Below, piece by piece: positions 53,574-61,786 of a stretch of 64,000 bases of DNA. Under the pieces are notes generated by a model, which was not told the origin of the DNA, made no database searches, and saw only the letters and a program-made list of their open reading frames with translations. Within the stretch, counting starts at the first letter, position 1. Each line of letters opens with the position of its first letter. Position numbers and translations under genes: made by a program. The stretch is from Microbacterium sp. AK009 (lineage in GTDB: Bacteria > Actinomycetota > Actinomycetes > Actinomycetales > Microbacteriaceae), in contig NZ_JACCCG010000005.1 in assembly GCF_013410955.1 (NCBI RefSeq), positions 1 through 64,000 of the forward strand. The letters are read 5' to 3'.

Positions 53574-53611
53574 TTACAAGTTAGGTGCGCTACCAATTGC
53601 GCCAAGCCGGC
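53574..53611. repeat. att core, far copy: displaced 5' half of tRNA-Thr
   Basis: 38 bp identical to tRNA-Thr positions 1-38, in the same orientation but without the 3' half. It marks the right end of the element. Confidence 0.93.
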
Positions 53612-53621
53612 AAGGCCTTCC

Positions 53622-53627
53622 ATCCTA
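53622..53627 (-). promoter_or_regulatory. Apparent native -10 box of tRNA-Thr, now displaced
   Basis: TAGGAT on the minus strand ends 10 nt before the tRNA 5' end sequence of the fragment at 53611, the same spacing as at tRNA-Arg. It now drives only the tRNA fragment. Confidence 0.5.
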
Positions 53628-53669
53628 TCGAGGGATGCGGGCTGTCGAGCGGCGGACCAGGGCGAGCTG

Positions 53670-54632
53670 TCAGGGAGTCGCCGTCGGCGACGGCGTCTCG
53701 GTCGGGCTCGGCGATGCGGTCTTGTAGTAGGCGTCGCTGCCGATGGTCAGCACGAACTGCGAGAACTCCTGCGGGTCGTCGAGGGCCCCGACGTACGGCA
53801 CGCCGTTGACGAGCACCATCGGGGTTCCGGTCAGGGTGACCCCGTCGGTCTCGGGAATCCCGTTCAACGCCCGCTCGGTGGCATCCCGAGCCCAGCTGAG
53901 GAACGACTCCTCCTCGATGCAGGAGCGCACGAGCTTCGGCGACTCGGCACCGGCCGCCTGCGCCAGGTCGGCGAGCTCGCTGTCGGTGAAGCCGTCGGTG
54001 TCGACCTCGGGCTGCTCGCGCAGCAGGGCGTCGTTGAACGCGAAGAACTCCTCGGGCGAGTGGGTCGCCACGCAGGCGGCAGCGGCCGCCGCACGGAGCG
54101 AGTACTTCGTGCCGTTGGACTTGGCGGTGAGCATCGCCACCGGGTGGTAGGTCAGATCCGCCGCACCCTGCGAGACCCAGGTCTTCAGCTGCTGCACATT
54201 GGCGAGCTGGAACTCCCGCGACCCGGTCGACAGGTAGTCGACATAGACACGGATGTCGACGACCGCCGCCTCGGTGGGCGTCGGCGTGGGAGAGGGGGTG
54301 GCCTCGGGCGTCGCCTCGACCGTCGCGCTCGCGGCAGCGTCATCCGCAGCCGCCGCCACCTCGGGCGCTGCCACACCCGAGACCGACGTCACGGCGAACC
54401 CGTCGTCGGTGACGTTCTGGGGGCGCAGCTCCGGGCGGGACATCGACGACCCGACCGCCCACGTCACCATCACCGCAGCGACCGTCACGACGCCCACCGC
54501 GAGCAGCGTCAGTCCGCCGCGGCGCAACCAGCGCAGACGCGACTGACGCGCCTGCACCTGCTGCGCCTTCTCGCGCACCGCGTTCCGTCGTTCACGGGGG
54601 GCCGGAACGTTCGGTGACTGGTCGTGGGACAT
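53670..54632 (-). CDS. DsbA-like thioredoxin-fold membrane protein without CxxC
   Basis: A 320-residue protein: basic cytoplasmic N-terminus, one membrane helix (GLTLLAVGVVTVAAVMVTWAVG, about residues 40-61), a long Ala/Thr/Pro linker, then a DsbA-type thioredoxin domain (VDIRVYVDYLSTGSREFQLANV, SLRAAAAAACVATHSPEEFFAFNDALL, GTPMVLVNGVPYVG). The cis-Pro motif (TPMV) is kept, but the active-site CxxC position reads STGS, so it cannot work as an oxidoreductase by the usual mechanism. A chaperone-like or structural role is possible. Confidence 0.87.
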   Translation of the reverse strand: MSHDQSPNVPAPRERRNAVREKAQQVQARQSRLRWLRRGGLTLLAVGVVTVAAVMVTWAVGSSMSRPELRPQNVTDDGFAVTSVSGVAAPEVAAAADDAAASATVEATPEATPSPTPTPTEAAVVDIRVYVDYLSTGSREFQLANVQQLKTWVSQGAADLTYHPVAMLTAKSNGTKYSLRAAAAAACVATHSPEEFFAFNDALLREQPEVDTDGFTDSELADLAQAAGAESPKLVRSCIEEESFLSWARDATERALNGIPETDGVTLTGTPMVLVNGVPYVGALDDPQEFSQFVLTIGSDAYYKTASPSPTETPSPTATP

Positions 54633-54791
54633 GAAACCTCTCGGACGAAGGGGGCTGCCGATGGGCAACAGGCGGGGCGCTGACGAGGCGGGCCGGGGAC
54701 GATGCTAATCAGGCAGGCTGGGAAAAGCCCAGACGGACACCGGTCATCGCCGTCGTTTCCGCCCGCGCGCCCGCGTGACATACTGAAGGAT

Positions 54792-54811
54792 GACGCCCGA
54801 TGGTGGGCGTC
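54792..54811 (+). promoter_or_regulatory. Hairpin in the 5' UTR of the ABC ATPase gene
   Basis: GACGCCC/GGGCGTC with a 6-nt loop, just after a CATACT box (54779-54784) that would give a leader of about 90 nt. An in-frame ATG at 54790 also exists, so an N-terminally longer form cannot be excluded. Confidence 0.4.
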
Positions 54812-54879
54812 TGCGGTCATACCGCTCCATTCACAACGGATCGTCCGGCACGTACCTGCCGGTGAAGGAGAAGAAAACC

Positions 54880-55986
54880 ATGGCGTCCGTCACGTTCGAC
54901 AACGCAACCCGTCTCTACCCGGGCGGCACCCGCCCCGCCGTCGACAAGCTCAACCTCGAAGTGGGCGACGGCGAATTCCTGGTCCTCGTCGGACCCTCCG
55001 GCTGCGGCAAGTCCACGTCGCTGCGCATGCTGGCCGGCCTCGAAGAGGTCAACTCCGGCCGCATCCTCATCGGCGACCGCGACGTCACCGATGTCCCGCC
55101 GAAGGACCGCGACATCGCGATGGTCTTTCAGAACTACGCGCTGTACCCGCACATGACCGTCGCCGAGAACATGGGCTTCGCCCTGAAGATCGCCGGTGTC
55201 GGCAAGGAAGAGCGCGCGCAGCGCGTTCTCGAGGCGGCGAAGCTCCTCGACCTCGAGCAGTACCTCACGCGCAAGCCGAAGGCGCTCTCGGGTGGTCAGC
55301 GTCAGCGTGTCGCGATGGGCCGCGCCATCGTCCGTCAGCCCCAGGTGTTCCTCATGGACGAGCCGCTGTCGAACCTCGACGCCAAGCTCCGCGTGCAGAC
55401 CCGCACCCAGATCGCCTCGCTCCAGCGACGCCTGGGCGTCACCACGGTCTACGTCACCCACGACCAGACCGAGGCCCTCACGATGGGTGACCGCATCGCC
55501 GTCCTCAAGGACGGCCTGCTCCAGCAGGTCGGCTCGCCGCGCGATCTGTACGAGCGCCCGAACAACGTCTTCGTGGCCGGCTTCATCGGCTCGCCCGCGA
55601 TGAACCTGTTCCCGTCCTCGCTCGCCGAGGGCGGCGTGCACTTCGGTTCGGAGATCGTGCCGCTCGACCGCGACACCGTCGGCCGCGCCCACGGCTCGGA
55701 GGTCACCGTCGGTGTCCGCCCCGAGGACATCGTCGTCGGCCCCGCCGACGGCAAGGGCCTGTCGGTCACGGTGGACCTCGTCGAAGAGCTCGGCGCGGAC
55801 GGCTACCTGTACGGCCACACCGACATCAACGGCAAGCGGACCGACATCGTCGCCCGCGTCGACGGACGCCGCCACCCGATGGCCGGCGACACCGTCACCC
55901 TCGCCGCGACCGCGGGCCACGTGCACGCGTTCGACATGGAGACCGGCGAGCGCCTCAACGACGCCCCCGTCGTCTCCGGCTCCTGA
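54880..55986 (+). CDS. Sugar ABC transporter ATP-binding protein (UgpC/MsmK type)
   Basis: A 368-residue ABC ATPase. Walker A GPSGCGKSTSLRML (about residues 38-51), Q-loop VFQNYALYPHMTV, signature LSGGQRQRVAMGRAIVR (about residues 136-152), Walker B VFLMDEPLSNLD, H-loop VTHDQ, and a C-terminal OB-fold regulatory domain (VGVRPEDIVVG). No permease genes are adjacent; such orphan ATPases (MsiK/MsmK) energise several sugar transporters. GAAGGAG supports ATG 54880. Confidence 0.94.
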   Translation: MASVTFDNATRLYPGGTRPAVDKLNLEVGDGEFLVLVGPSGCGKSTSLRMLAGLEEVNSGRILIGDRDVTDVPPKDRDIAMVFQNYALYPHMTVAENMGFALKIAGVGKEERAQRVLEAAKLLDLEQYLTRKPKALSGGQRQRVAMGRAIVRQPQVFLMDEPLSNLDAKLRVQTRTQIASLQRRLGVTTVYVTHDQTEALTMGDRIAVLKDGLLQQVGSPRDLYERPNNVFVAGFIGSPAMNLFPSSLAEGGVHFGSEIVPLDRDTVGRAHGSEVTVGVRPEDIVVGPADGKGLSVTVDLVEELGADGYLYGHTDINGKRTDIVARVDGRRHPMAGDTVTLAATAGHVHAFDMETGERLNDAPVVSGS

Positions 55987-56054
55987 CACACCACGACGCG
56001 GCGCGGGCGGGTTCACTGAGCCCCCCGCGCCGCGGCATGTCCCGGGAGGAAAAG

Positions 56055-57362
56055 ATGGTCGATTCCCTGAGCATCACCGCCAGCGCGGTGGACCCGGGAC
56101 TGCTGACCCTCCCCTGGTCGACACCGCTGGCCGACTGGCCGTCGAATCACATCGTCTTCCTCCCCAAGGGCATCTCCCGCCACCTCGTGCGGTTCGCCAC
56201 CCTCTCCGGCAGGGTGGTGGCGATCAAGGAGACCACCGAGGAGATGGCCCGCCGCGAGTACGACATGCTGGGGAACCTCCACCGCCTCGACGCCCCCTGC
56301 GTGGAGCGCGTCGCGGTGATCGCCGGCAGGACGGATGCCGCGGGCGAGCCGCTCCCCGCCGCACTCGTCACCTCGCACCTGCGCTTCTCGCTCCCCTACC
56401 GGGCCCTCTTCACGCAGGTCCTGCGTCCCGACACCGCCACCCGCCTGGTCGACGCCCTCGCGCTCCTGCTCGTGCGCCTCCACAACGTCGGCTTCTTCTG
56501 GGGTGACGTCTCCCTGTCCAACACCCTCTTCCGCCGCGACGCCGGCGCCTTCGCCGCCTACCTCGTCGACGCCGAGACCGGGGAACTGCATGAAAGCGGT
56601 CTGACGGCGGGTCAGCGCGCTCACGACCTCGACGTCGCCCGCACGAACATCGCCGGGGAGATCATGGACCTCGAGGCGGGCGGACGTCTCGAGGGAGGCG
56701 TCGACGCCATCGCGATCGCCGACGGCATCATGGAGTCGTACCGCTCCCTGTGGGGCGCCCTGACGGACACCGAGACATTCCAGTCCGACGAGATCTGGCA
56801 CATCACCGAACGCGTGCACCGCCTCAACGACCTCGGCTTCGACATCGGCGAGATGTCGATCGACACCACGCGGGACGGCACCCGGGTCTCGATCCAACCG
56901 AAAGTCGTCGACGCCGGACACCACCAGCGTCGGCTGCTGCGCCTCACCGGCCTGGATGTCGAAGAGAATCAGGCGCGCCGGCTCCTCAACGACCTCGATG
57001 AGTACCGCGCGCGGGTGTCTCGACTGGGGGCGGACGAGGAGATGGTCGCCCACGAGTGGCTGACCCGGGTGTTCGAGCCCGTGGTGAAGGCCATCCCCTT
57101 CGAGTACCGGGCCAAGCTCGAACCCGCCGAGGTCTTCCACCAGGTGCTGGAGCACCGCTGGTACATGTCGCAGGAGCGCGGTCGCTCCGTGCCCCTGGCC
57201 GAGGTGCTGACGAGCTACATCGACGACGTGCTGCGCCATCGCCGGGACGAGGCGACGGTGATGGGCCCTCCCACCGAGACGACCGGGATTCCCGTCATCA
57301 CCGGCGAACTCGCCCTCGCCGACGGCGAGGAGGAAGAGGTCGACTGGCGAGACCTGGTCTGA
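56055..57362 (+). CDS. DUF4032 kinase-like protein
   Basis: A 435-residue protein with a DUF4032 domain after a protein-kinase/LPS-kinase-like N-terminal half: RVVAIKETTEEMARREYDML (a VAIK-type Lys, about residue 59), GFFWGDVSLSNTLFRRDAG (catalytic-loop-like GDxxxxN) and YLVDAETGE (DFG-like position). A phosphotransferase role is plausible but unproven. GGGAGG 5 nt before ATG 56055. Same strand as the ABC ATPase gene, 68 bp downstream. Confidence 0.88.
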   Translation: MVDSLSITASAVDPGLLTLPWSTPLADWPSNHIVFLPKGISRHLVRFATLSGRVVAIKETTEEMARREYDMLGNLHRLDAPCVERVAVIAGRTDAAGEPLPAALVTSHLRFSLPYRALFTQVLRPDTATRLVDALALLLVRLHNVGFFWGDVSLSNTLFRRDAGAFAAYLVDAETGELHESGLTAGQRAHDLDVARTNIAGEIMDLEAGGRLEGGVDAIAIADGIMESYRSLWGALTDTETFQSDEIWHITERVHRLNDLGFDIGEMSIDTTRDGTRVSIQPKVVDAGHHQRRLLRLTGLDVEENQARRLLNDLDEYRARVSRLGADEEMVAHEWLTRVFEPVVKAIPFEYRAKLEPAEVFHQVLEHRWYMSQERGRSVPLAEVLTSYIDDVLRHRRDEATVMGPPTETTGIPVITGELALADGEEEEVDWRDLV

Positions 57363-57376
57363 GAAGTCGGCGCCCG

Positions 57377-58018
57377 TCAGTACCCGACGGTGAACCGTTC
57401 GCGGTGATGCTTCGGCTGCTCGATCTCGTCGACGACGGCCACACCCAGGTCGGGGCCGGAGATAAAGGACTCGCCGTCGGCGCCGGTCACCAGGACGTCG
57501 CCGCCGTCGCGGTAGGTCCCGGTCCGCTCACCCGGGTTCCATGCCCCGAAGCCGCCCGCGGGGTGGACGTAGAACCAGTCGCGATCCCCCGAGCCCGTCT
57601 GCAGATCTTCGAGCACGCCGATCGCCTCGAGCGCCTCGGGCTTGTACTCCTCGGTGAAGCCCGGGGTGTCGACCACGCGGGGTCCCCCCGGCGACACCAG
57701 GCTCCCCCCGGCTCCCCCGATCACACCGACGCGCACCGACGCGGGCAGCTCGCGCACGAGCTCGGCGACGGCGGGCCGCACCTGGCCCGCCATGTCTGCG
57801 CGCGCAGGAACGCTGAGGACGACGACATCCACGCCTTCCAGTTCTGCGACCAGACCCGGCACATCCAAGAGCGTGCCCTCGATGTAGGTGACGTGGTCGA
57901 GCCGCTCGCTCGGCACCGAGCGGGCGACCGAGACCACCGTGTGGCCCCGCGAGGCGGCCTCTGCGGCGATGTGACCTCCGGCGTAGCCGGTTCCTCCGAT
58001 GACGGCGATGCGAGCCAT
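57377..58018 (-). CDS. NAD(P)H-binding oxidoreductase (atypical SDR)
   Basis: A 213-residue Rossmann protein: ARIAVIGGTGYAGGHIAAEAASRGH (residues 2-26; GxxGxxG) and VDVVVLSVPARADM, EYKPEALEAIGVLEDL, YVHPAGGFGAWNPGERTG. It matches the YwnB/NAD(P)-binding domain family related to NmrA-type reductases. AAAGGATC before the ATG. The substrate is unknown. Convergent with the DUF4032 gene. Confidence 0.9.
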   Translation of the reverse strand: MARIAVIGGTGYAGGHIAAEAASRGHTVVSVARSVPSERLDHVTYIEGTLLDVPGLVAELEGVDVVVLSVPARADMAGQVRPAVAELVRELPASVRVGVIGGAGGSLVSPGGPRVVDTPGFTEEYKPEALEAIGVLEDLQTGSGDRDWFYVHPAGGFGAWNPGERTGTYRDGGDVLVTGADGESFISGPDLGVAVVDEIEQPKHHRERFTVGY

Positions 58019-58077
58019 GTGGGATCCTTTCCTGCTCCTGGAATCATTCAAGCCGACGATCGCCCCACCGCCGGGCG

Positions 58078-59451
58078 TCACACGAGGATGCTGAGCGGAT
58101 TCTCCATCTTCGCCACGAACGCTGCCAGCCACTGAGCGGCCAGCGCGCCGTCGAGCACCCGGTGATCGGCCGACAGTGTCACCGTCATCACCGTTCCGAC
58201 CACGAGCTCGCCGTCGACCACGACCGGGGAGGGCTGCGCCGCCCCGACCGCGAGGATGCCGGAATGCGGCGGATTGATGATGGCGGCGAACTCCTCGGTG
58301 CCGTACATGCCGAGGTTCGACACCGAGAAGCTGCCGCCCTCGAGTTCCTCCTGCTTGAGCCGTCCCGCCCGCGCGCGCTCCACGTGATCGGCGATCGCGG
58401 CGCTCACCTCGCCCAGTGGCATCCGATCGACCCCGCGGATGACGGGGGTGACGAGACCCCCGGGAACGGAGACCGCCACGGCGATGTCGGCGTGCGAGAA
58501 GCGGTGCATGGCCTGCTCGGTCCAGATCGCGTTCGCCTCCGGCACGTCCAGGAGCGCCGCGGCGACAGCCTTGATCACGAAGTCGTTGACCGAGATGCGC
58601 GTCGTCCGCCCTTCGTTGATGCGGGCGCGGAGGGCGAGGAGTTCGTCGACCCGGATGCGGGCGCGCAGGAAGAAGTGCGGCACGGTCGACGTGCTCTCGG
58701 TCAGCCGGCGGGCGATCGCACGGCGCATCCCGGAGTGCGGGATCACCTCGACGTCGGCCGCGGGGGATTCCTGCGTGCGGGCCGCGATGGGGGGACCCGC
58801 GGGGGCACGCACATCAGGAGCGGCCGGCGTCGAGGGGGACTGCGCTGCGGGAGGGGGTTGCTCGTCGAGGTCTCGGCGGACGATCCGGCCGTTCGGACCG
58901 GTGCCGACCAGGGACGACAGGTCGAGGCCGCGCTCGGCGGCCAGGCGCCGCACGAGCGGCGAGGCGAAGAGGCGGCGCGTCGGCGCGGGATCCGACGGGG
59001 GCCCAGGGTTCGACGGGGGCCCAGGGCTCGACGGGGGCCCAGGATTCAACGGGGGCTCAGCGGCCGACGGGGTCTCAAGCTCCGTGACGGCGGCCGGCGG
59101 AAGGAGGGTGCCGTCCTCGGAGGACTCCGTTCCCGCGGTCGCGCCGGTCGTGGCGGCCGCGTCCCCGGGCTCGGCGGCGGATGCGCTCTCCCCGGCGACG
59201 GCGACGTCCTCGCCCTGTGCGGCGAGCACCGCAATGGGAGAGCCGACTTCGGCGGAGCCGCCCTCGTCGACGAGGATGCGGGCGAGGACCCCCGCTTCCT
59301 CGGCTTCGTATTCGACGACGGCCTTCTCGGTCTCGATCTCGACGATCGGCTGCCCCGCCGCCACCTCGTCGCCGACGGCGACGAGCCAGCTCTGGATCGC
59401 GGCTTCGGTGGCCCCGGCGGCGAGCGCCGGCATCCGCACGACGGCGGCCAT
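58078..59451 (-). CDS. 2-oxoacid dehydrogenase E2 component (dihydrolipoyl acyltransferase)
   Basis: A 457-residue E2: one N-terminal lipoyl domain with the lipoylated Lys in EIETEKAVVEYEA (about residue 48), a Pro-rich linker with four tandem six-residue units, a peripheral-subunit-binding domain (SPLVRRLAAERGLDLSSLVGTGPNGRIVRRDL, about residues 163-195), then the catalytic domain with SVSNLGMYG and the active-site HRVLDG (about residues 430-435). Start ATG overlaps the E1 stop by 1 bp. No E3 gene is adjacent. Confidence 0.93.
   Translation of the reverse strand: MAAVVRMPALAAGATEAAIQSWLVAVGDEVAAGQPIVEIETEKAVVEYEAEEAGVLARILVDEGGSAEVGSPIAVLAAQGEDVAVAGESASAAEPGDAAATTGATAGTESSEDGTLLPPAAVTELETPSAAEPPLNPGPPSSPGPPSNPGPPSDPAPTRRLFASPLVRRLAAERGLDLSSLVGTGPNGRIVRRDLDEQPPPAAQSPSTPAAPDVRAPAGPPIAARTQESPAADVEVIPHSGMRRAIARRLTESTSTVPHFFLRARIRVDELLALRARINEGRTTRISVNDFVIKAVAAALLDVPEANAIWTEQAMHRFSHADIAVAVSVPGGLVTPVIRGVDRMPLGEVSAAIADHVERARAGRLKQEELEGGSFSVSNLGMYGTEEFAAIINPPHSGILAVGAAQPSPVVVDGELVVGTVMTVTLSADHRVLDGALAAQWLAAFVAKMENPLSILV
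58989..59060 (-). repeat. Four tandem 18-bp units in the E2 linker
   Basis: Units at 58989, 59007, 59025 and 59043 of the form GGYTCGACGGGGGCCCAG; the two outer units have diverged. They encode PGPPSx-type repeats of the flexible linker between the lipoyl and E1/E3-binding domains. Confidence 0.9.
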
Positions 59452-61640
59452 CAGCGGCCTCCCCACTCGGTGCGGACGCGTTCCAGCCCCCGCACCACCT
59501 CTTCGGTGCGGGCGATCGCGGCGCGCTCGAGCACCCGGGAGATGCTGGGGCTCGCTTCTCCCCCCGTCACCCGCTGCACGGGCTGATCGAGCCAGTCGAA
59601 GAAGCGACGCTGGATCTCATCGGAGAGCCACGCCCCGTACGACGGCCCCTGGGACCCCTGCTCGACGATGAGGACGTTGTTGGTCTTGCGGATGCTCTCA
59701 CCGACGGTGTCCCAGTCCAGCGACGCCCGGTCGAGCCAGCGCAGGTCGATGACCTCCGCGTCGATCCCCGTCTGGTCGACCGCTTCGAGAGTGTGACCGA
59801 CCATCGAGAGGTAGGTGAGCACCGTCACCTCCTCGCCGACGCGCCTGATGGCGGCGCTCCGCGGCGGGATCACGTAATCGAGGTCACCGTCGGGAACGCG
59901 ATCTGCGGTGCCGTAGAGGTCGACGTGCTCGATGACGAGCACGGGATCGTCCAGGGCGAGCGCGGCGTTCATGAGCCCGACGTAGTCGGCGGCCGTGGAG
60001 GCCGCCACGATCCGCCAGCCGACGCTGGTGGCGAAGATCCCCGCCGGGTCCATGAGGTGCTGCGAGCCGTACCCCGAGCCCATCGCGACCTTGGTGCGCA
60101 GCACCAGTGGAACGCGGTTGTTGTCGCCGAACATGTGACGCGCCTTGCCGACCTGGTTGAACACCTGGTCGGCGGCGACCCACATGAAATCGGGGTACAT
60201 GAACTCCACGACCGGACGGAATCGGCCGTCCAGCGCCACGCCGCCGGCCAGACCGAAGAAGCCGTTCTCGCTGATGGGGGTGCCGATGACCCGGTCGGGT
60301 CCGAAGGCCTTGGCCAGGCCCTTCGTGGCGCCGTTCGTCCCGCCGTTCAGGCGATGGACGTCCTCGCCGAGCACGATGATGCGCGCGTCTTCCGACATCC
60401 GCCGGTTCATCGTCTCGGCGACGGCATCGACGAACTTCACCTCCCGCCACCCCCCGGTGTGCGCGGCGGGCTCTGCCACCCGAAGACCGGCGAGCTCGCT
60501 CTCGTCGCCGCGGATCCCGCGGTCGGCGTGGGCCGGGTCGGGCCAGAGGGCGGGACGGATGCGGGAGCGACCAGCACTGTCGGGATCGTCCTCGATCAGC
60601 GCGGAGACCACATCGGCCATCGCGGCGACGGCCTGTTCGCGCACCCCCTCGATCTCCTCCGGCGAGGCGATCCCCAGGGCGGCGAGCTCGCGAGCGGTCT
60701 TCTCCAGCGGGTCGCGCGCGCGCCACTGCGCCTCCTCCTGCTTCGTGCGGTAGCCGAAGGCGCTGCCGGGGTAAGGACCGTTCTGGTGGAAGAAGCGATA
60801 GACCTCCGCCTCGATCACGGCGGGGCCCTCTCCCGCGCGCATGCGCGCGAGGGCCTCCTGAGTGGCGAGGTGGACGGCCAGCGGATCCATGCCGTCCACG
60901 CGCCAGGCGGGGATGCTGAAGCCCTGGGCTCGGATCGAGAACCGCGGGTCCGCCGAGGCTTCGCTGGCGTGGGTCGACACCGCGTAGAGGTTGTTCTCGA
61001 TGAAGTACATCACCGGCAGCCGCCAGGTGGCGGCGAGGTTCATCGACTCCAGCACCGAGCCGATCTGACTGGCCCCGTCGCCGAAGTAGTTGACGGTGAC
61101 ATCGGTGGTGCCCGCGTGCTTCTGCGCCCACGCGTTTCCCGCGGCGAGCGGCGCGCCGCCGCCGACGATCGCATTGGTGCCCAGCGCCCCGGCCTCCAGC
61201 CACTGCAGGTGCATGGACCCGCCACGACCACCCGAGAACCCCTCGGCGAGGCCGAGGATCTCGGCGAGCGTGCGCTGCAGGAGGGCCCGCAGGTCGGGCG
61301 TGACCAGGGCGTCCAGGCTCAGGCCGCCCCCCGACACGTGCGCGATCGCCTTGGCGAGGAACTGGTGGTGGCCCCGGTGCGACCCGTTGACCGCGTCGGA
61401 TGAGCGCAGCGTCACGATGGATCCGACCGCCCCGCCCTCCTGGCCGATGCTGGAGTGCGCAGGGCCGTGGACCAGACCCTGCGCGGCGAGGTCGAGGACG
61501 GACTCCTCGAACGCGCGGATGAGATGCAGGTGACCGAGCATCGTCGTCAGCAGCGCAGGGTCGGCCGCCTTCCAGTCGGCGGCGGTGGTGCGCAGTTCCA
61601 CCCACGGTGTTCCGGTGTCCAGCCGGCGACGTCGGGGCAT
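59451..61640 (-). CDS. Fused E1 alpha/beta subunit of a 2-oxoacid dehydrogenase
   Basis: A 729-residue TPP enzyme in which the E1 alpha (residues about 1-340) and E1 beta (about 380-729) subunits are joined. Alpha part: HGPAHSSIGQEGGAVG, GGRGGSMHL, and the TPP motif GDGASQIGSVLESMNLAATWRLPVMYFIENN. Beta part: GLGEDV-like IIVLGEDVHRLNGGTNGATKGL and GIDAEVIDLRWLDRASLD. Substrate specificity (pyruvate, acetoin or branched chain) is not clear. AAGGAG 5 nt before ATG 61640. Divergent from the VOC-GntR unit. Confidence 0.92.
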   Translation of the reverse strand: MPRRRRLDTGTPWVELRTTAADWKAADPALLTTMLGHLHLIRAFEESVLDLAAQGLVHGPAHSSIGQEGGAVGSIVTLRSSDAVNGSHRGHHQFLAKAIAHVSGGGLSLDALVTPDLRALLQRTLAEILGLAEGFSGGRGGSMHLQWLEAGALGTNAIVGGGAPLAAGNAWAQKHAGTTDVTVNYFGDGASQIGSVLESMNLAATWRLPVMYFIENNLYAVSTHASEASADPRFSIRAQGFSIPAWRVDGMDPLAVHLATQEALARMRAGEGPAVIEAEVYRFFHQNGPYPGSAFGYRTKQEEAQWRARDPLEKTARELAALGIASPEEIEGVREQAVAAMADVVSALIEDDPDSAGRSRIRPALWPDPAHADRGIRGDESELAGLRVAEPAAHTGGWREVKFVDAVAETMNRRMSEDARIIVLGEDVHRLNGGTNGATKGLAKAFGPDRVIGTPISENGFFGLAGGVALDGRFRPVVEFMYPDFMWVAADQVFNQVGKARHMFGDNNRVPLVLRTKVAMGSGYGSQHLMDPAGIFATSVGWRIVAASTAADYVGLMNAALALDDPVLVIEHVDLYGTADRVPDGDLDYVIPPRSAAIRRVGEEVTVLTYLSMVGHTLEAVDQTGIDAEVIDLRWLDRASLDWDTVGESIRKTNNVLIVEQGSQGPSYGAWLSDEIQRRFFDWLDQPVQRVTGGEASPSISRVLERAAIARTEEVVRGLERVRTEWGGR

Positions 61641-61697
61641 CGCATCTCCTTCGATGAGGGGCGGCCGCATAAGGCGGGGATCCCCACGGTACGACTG

Positions 61698-61709
61698 ATT
61701 GGATCCAAT
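61698..61709. promoter_or_regulatory. Candidate GntR operator, copy 1
   Basis: ATTGGATCCAAT is a perfect 12-bp palindrome, 58 bp upstream of the E1 start, in the divergent region controlled by the nearby GntR gene. Confidence 0.6.
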
Positions 61710-61761
61710 ATCAAGAGGATCCCTGGGATTCTGTGGCGGATCGGCATCTTCAGTGGCATCC

Positions 61762-61769
61762 TGGATCCA
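61762..61769. promoter_or_regulatory. Candidate GntR operator, copy 2
   Basis: TGGATCCA (within CTGGATCCAA) repeats the core of the first palindrome 18 bp before the VOC gene start. A third GGATCC lies at 61717. Confidence 0.45.
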
Positions 61770-61786
61770 AACGGAAGGTGAACGCG

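Larger units (their letters stand above)
50211..53611. mobile_element. Integrated element in tRNA-Thr, 3.36 kb
   Basis: Bounded by 38-bp direct repeats of the tRNA-Thr 5' half. Contents, left to right: arm-type repeats, tyrosine integrase and XRE repressor genes (minus), a shared operator region, then an excisionase-like gene and three or four small unknown genes (plus). No structural, replication or transfer genes are present, so it is a minimal integrative element or the remnant of a larger one. The 3363-bp unit would be released as a circle by recombination between the repeats. Confidence 0.9.

Noticed and set aside
53574-53611. Second tRNA-Thr gene
   Set aside because: Only positions 1-38 of the tRNA are present; the 3' half, T-arm and acceptor strand are missing. 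It is the att repeat of the element.
58989-59060. Possible CRISPR-like array
   Set aside because: Four adjacent 18-bp units without spacers, inside an E2 linker coding sequence. No CRISPR array or cas gene was seen anywhere in the window.
59181-61403. 740-codon plus-strand frame
   Set aside because: Antisense to the E1-E2 genes, which have full catalytic motifs.
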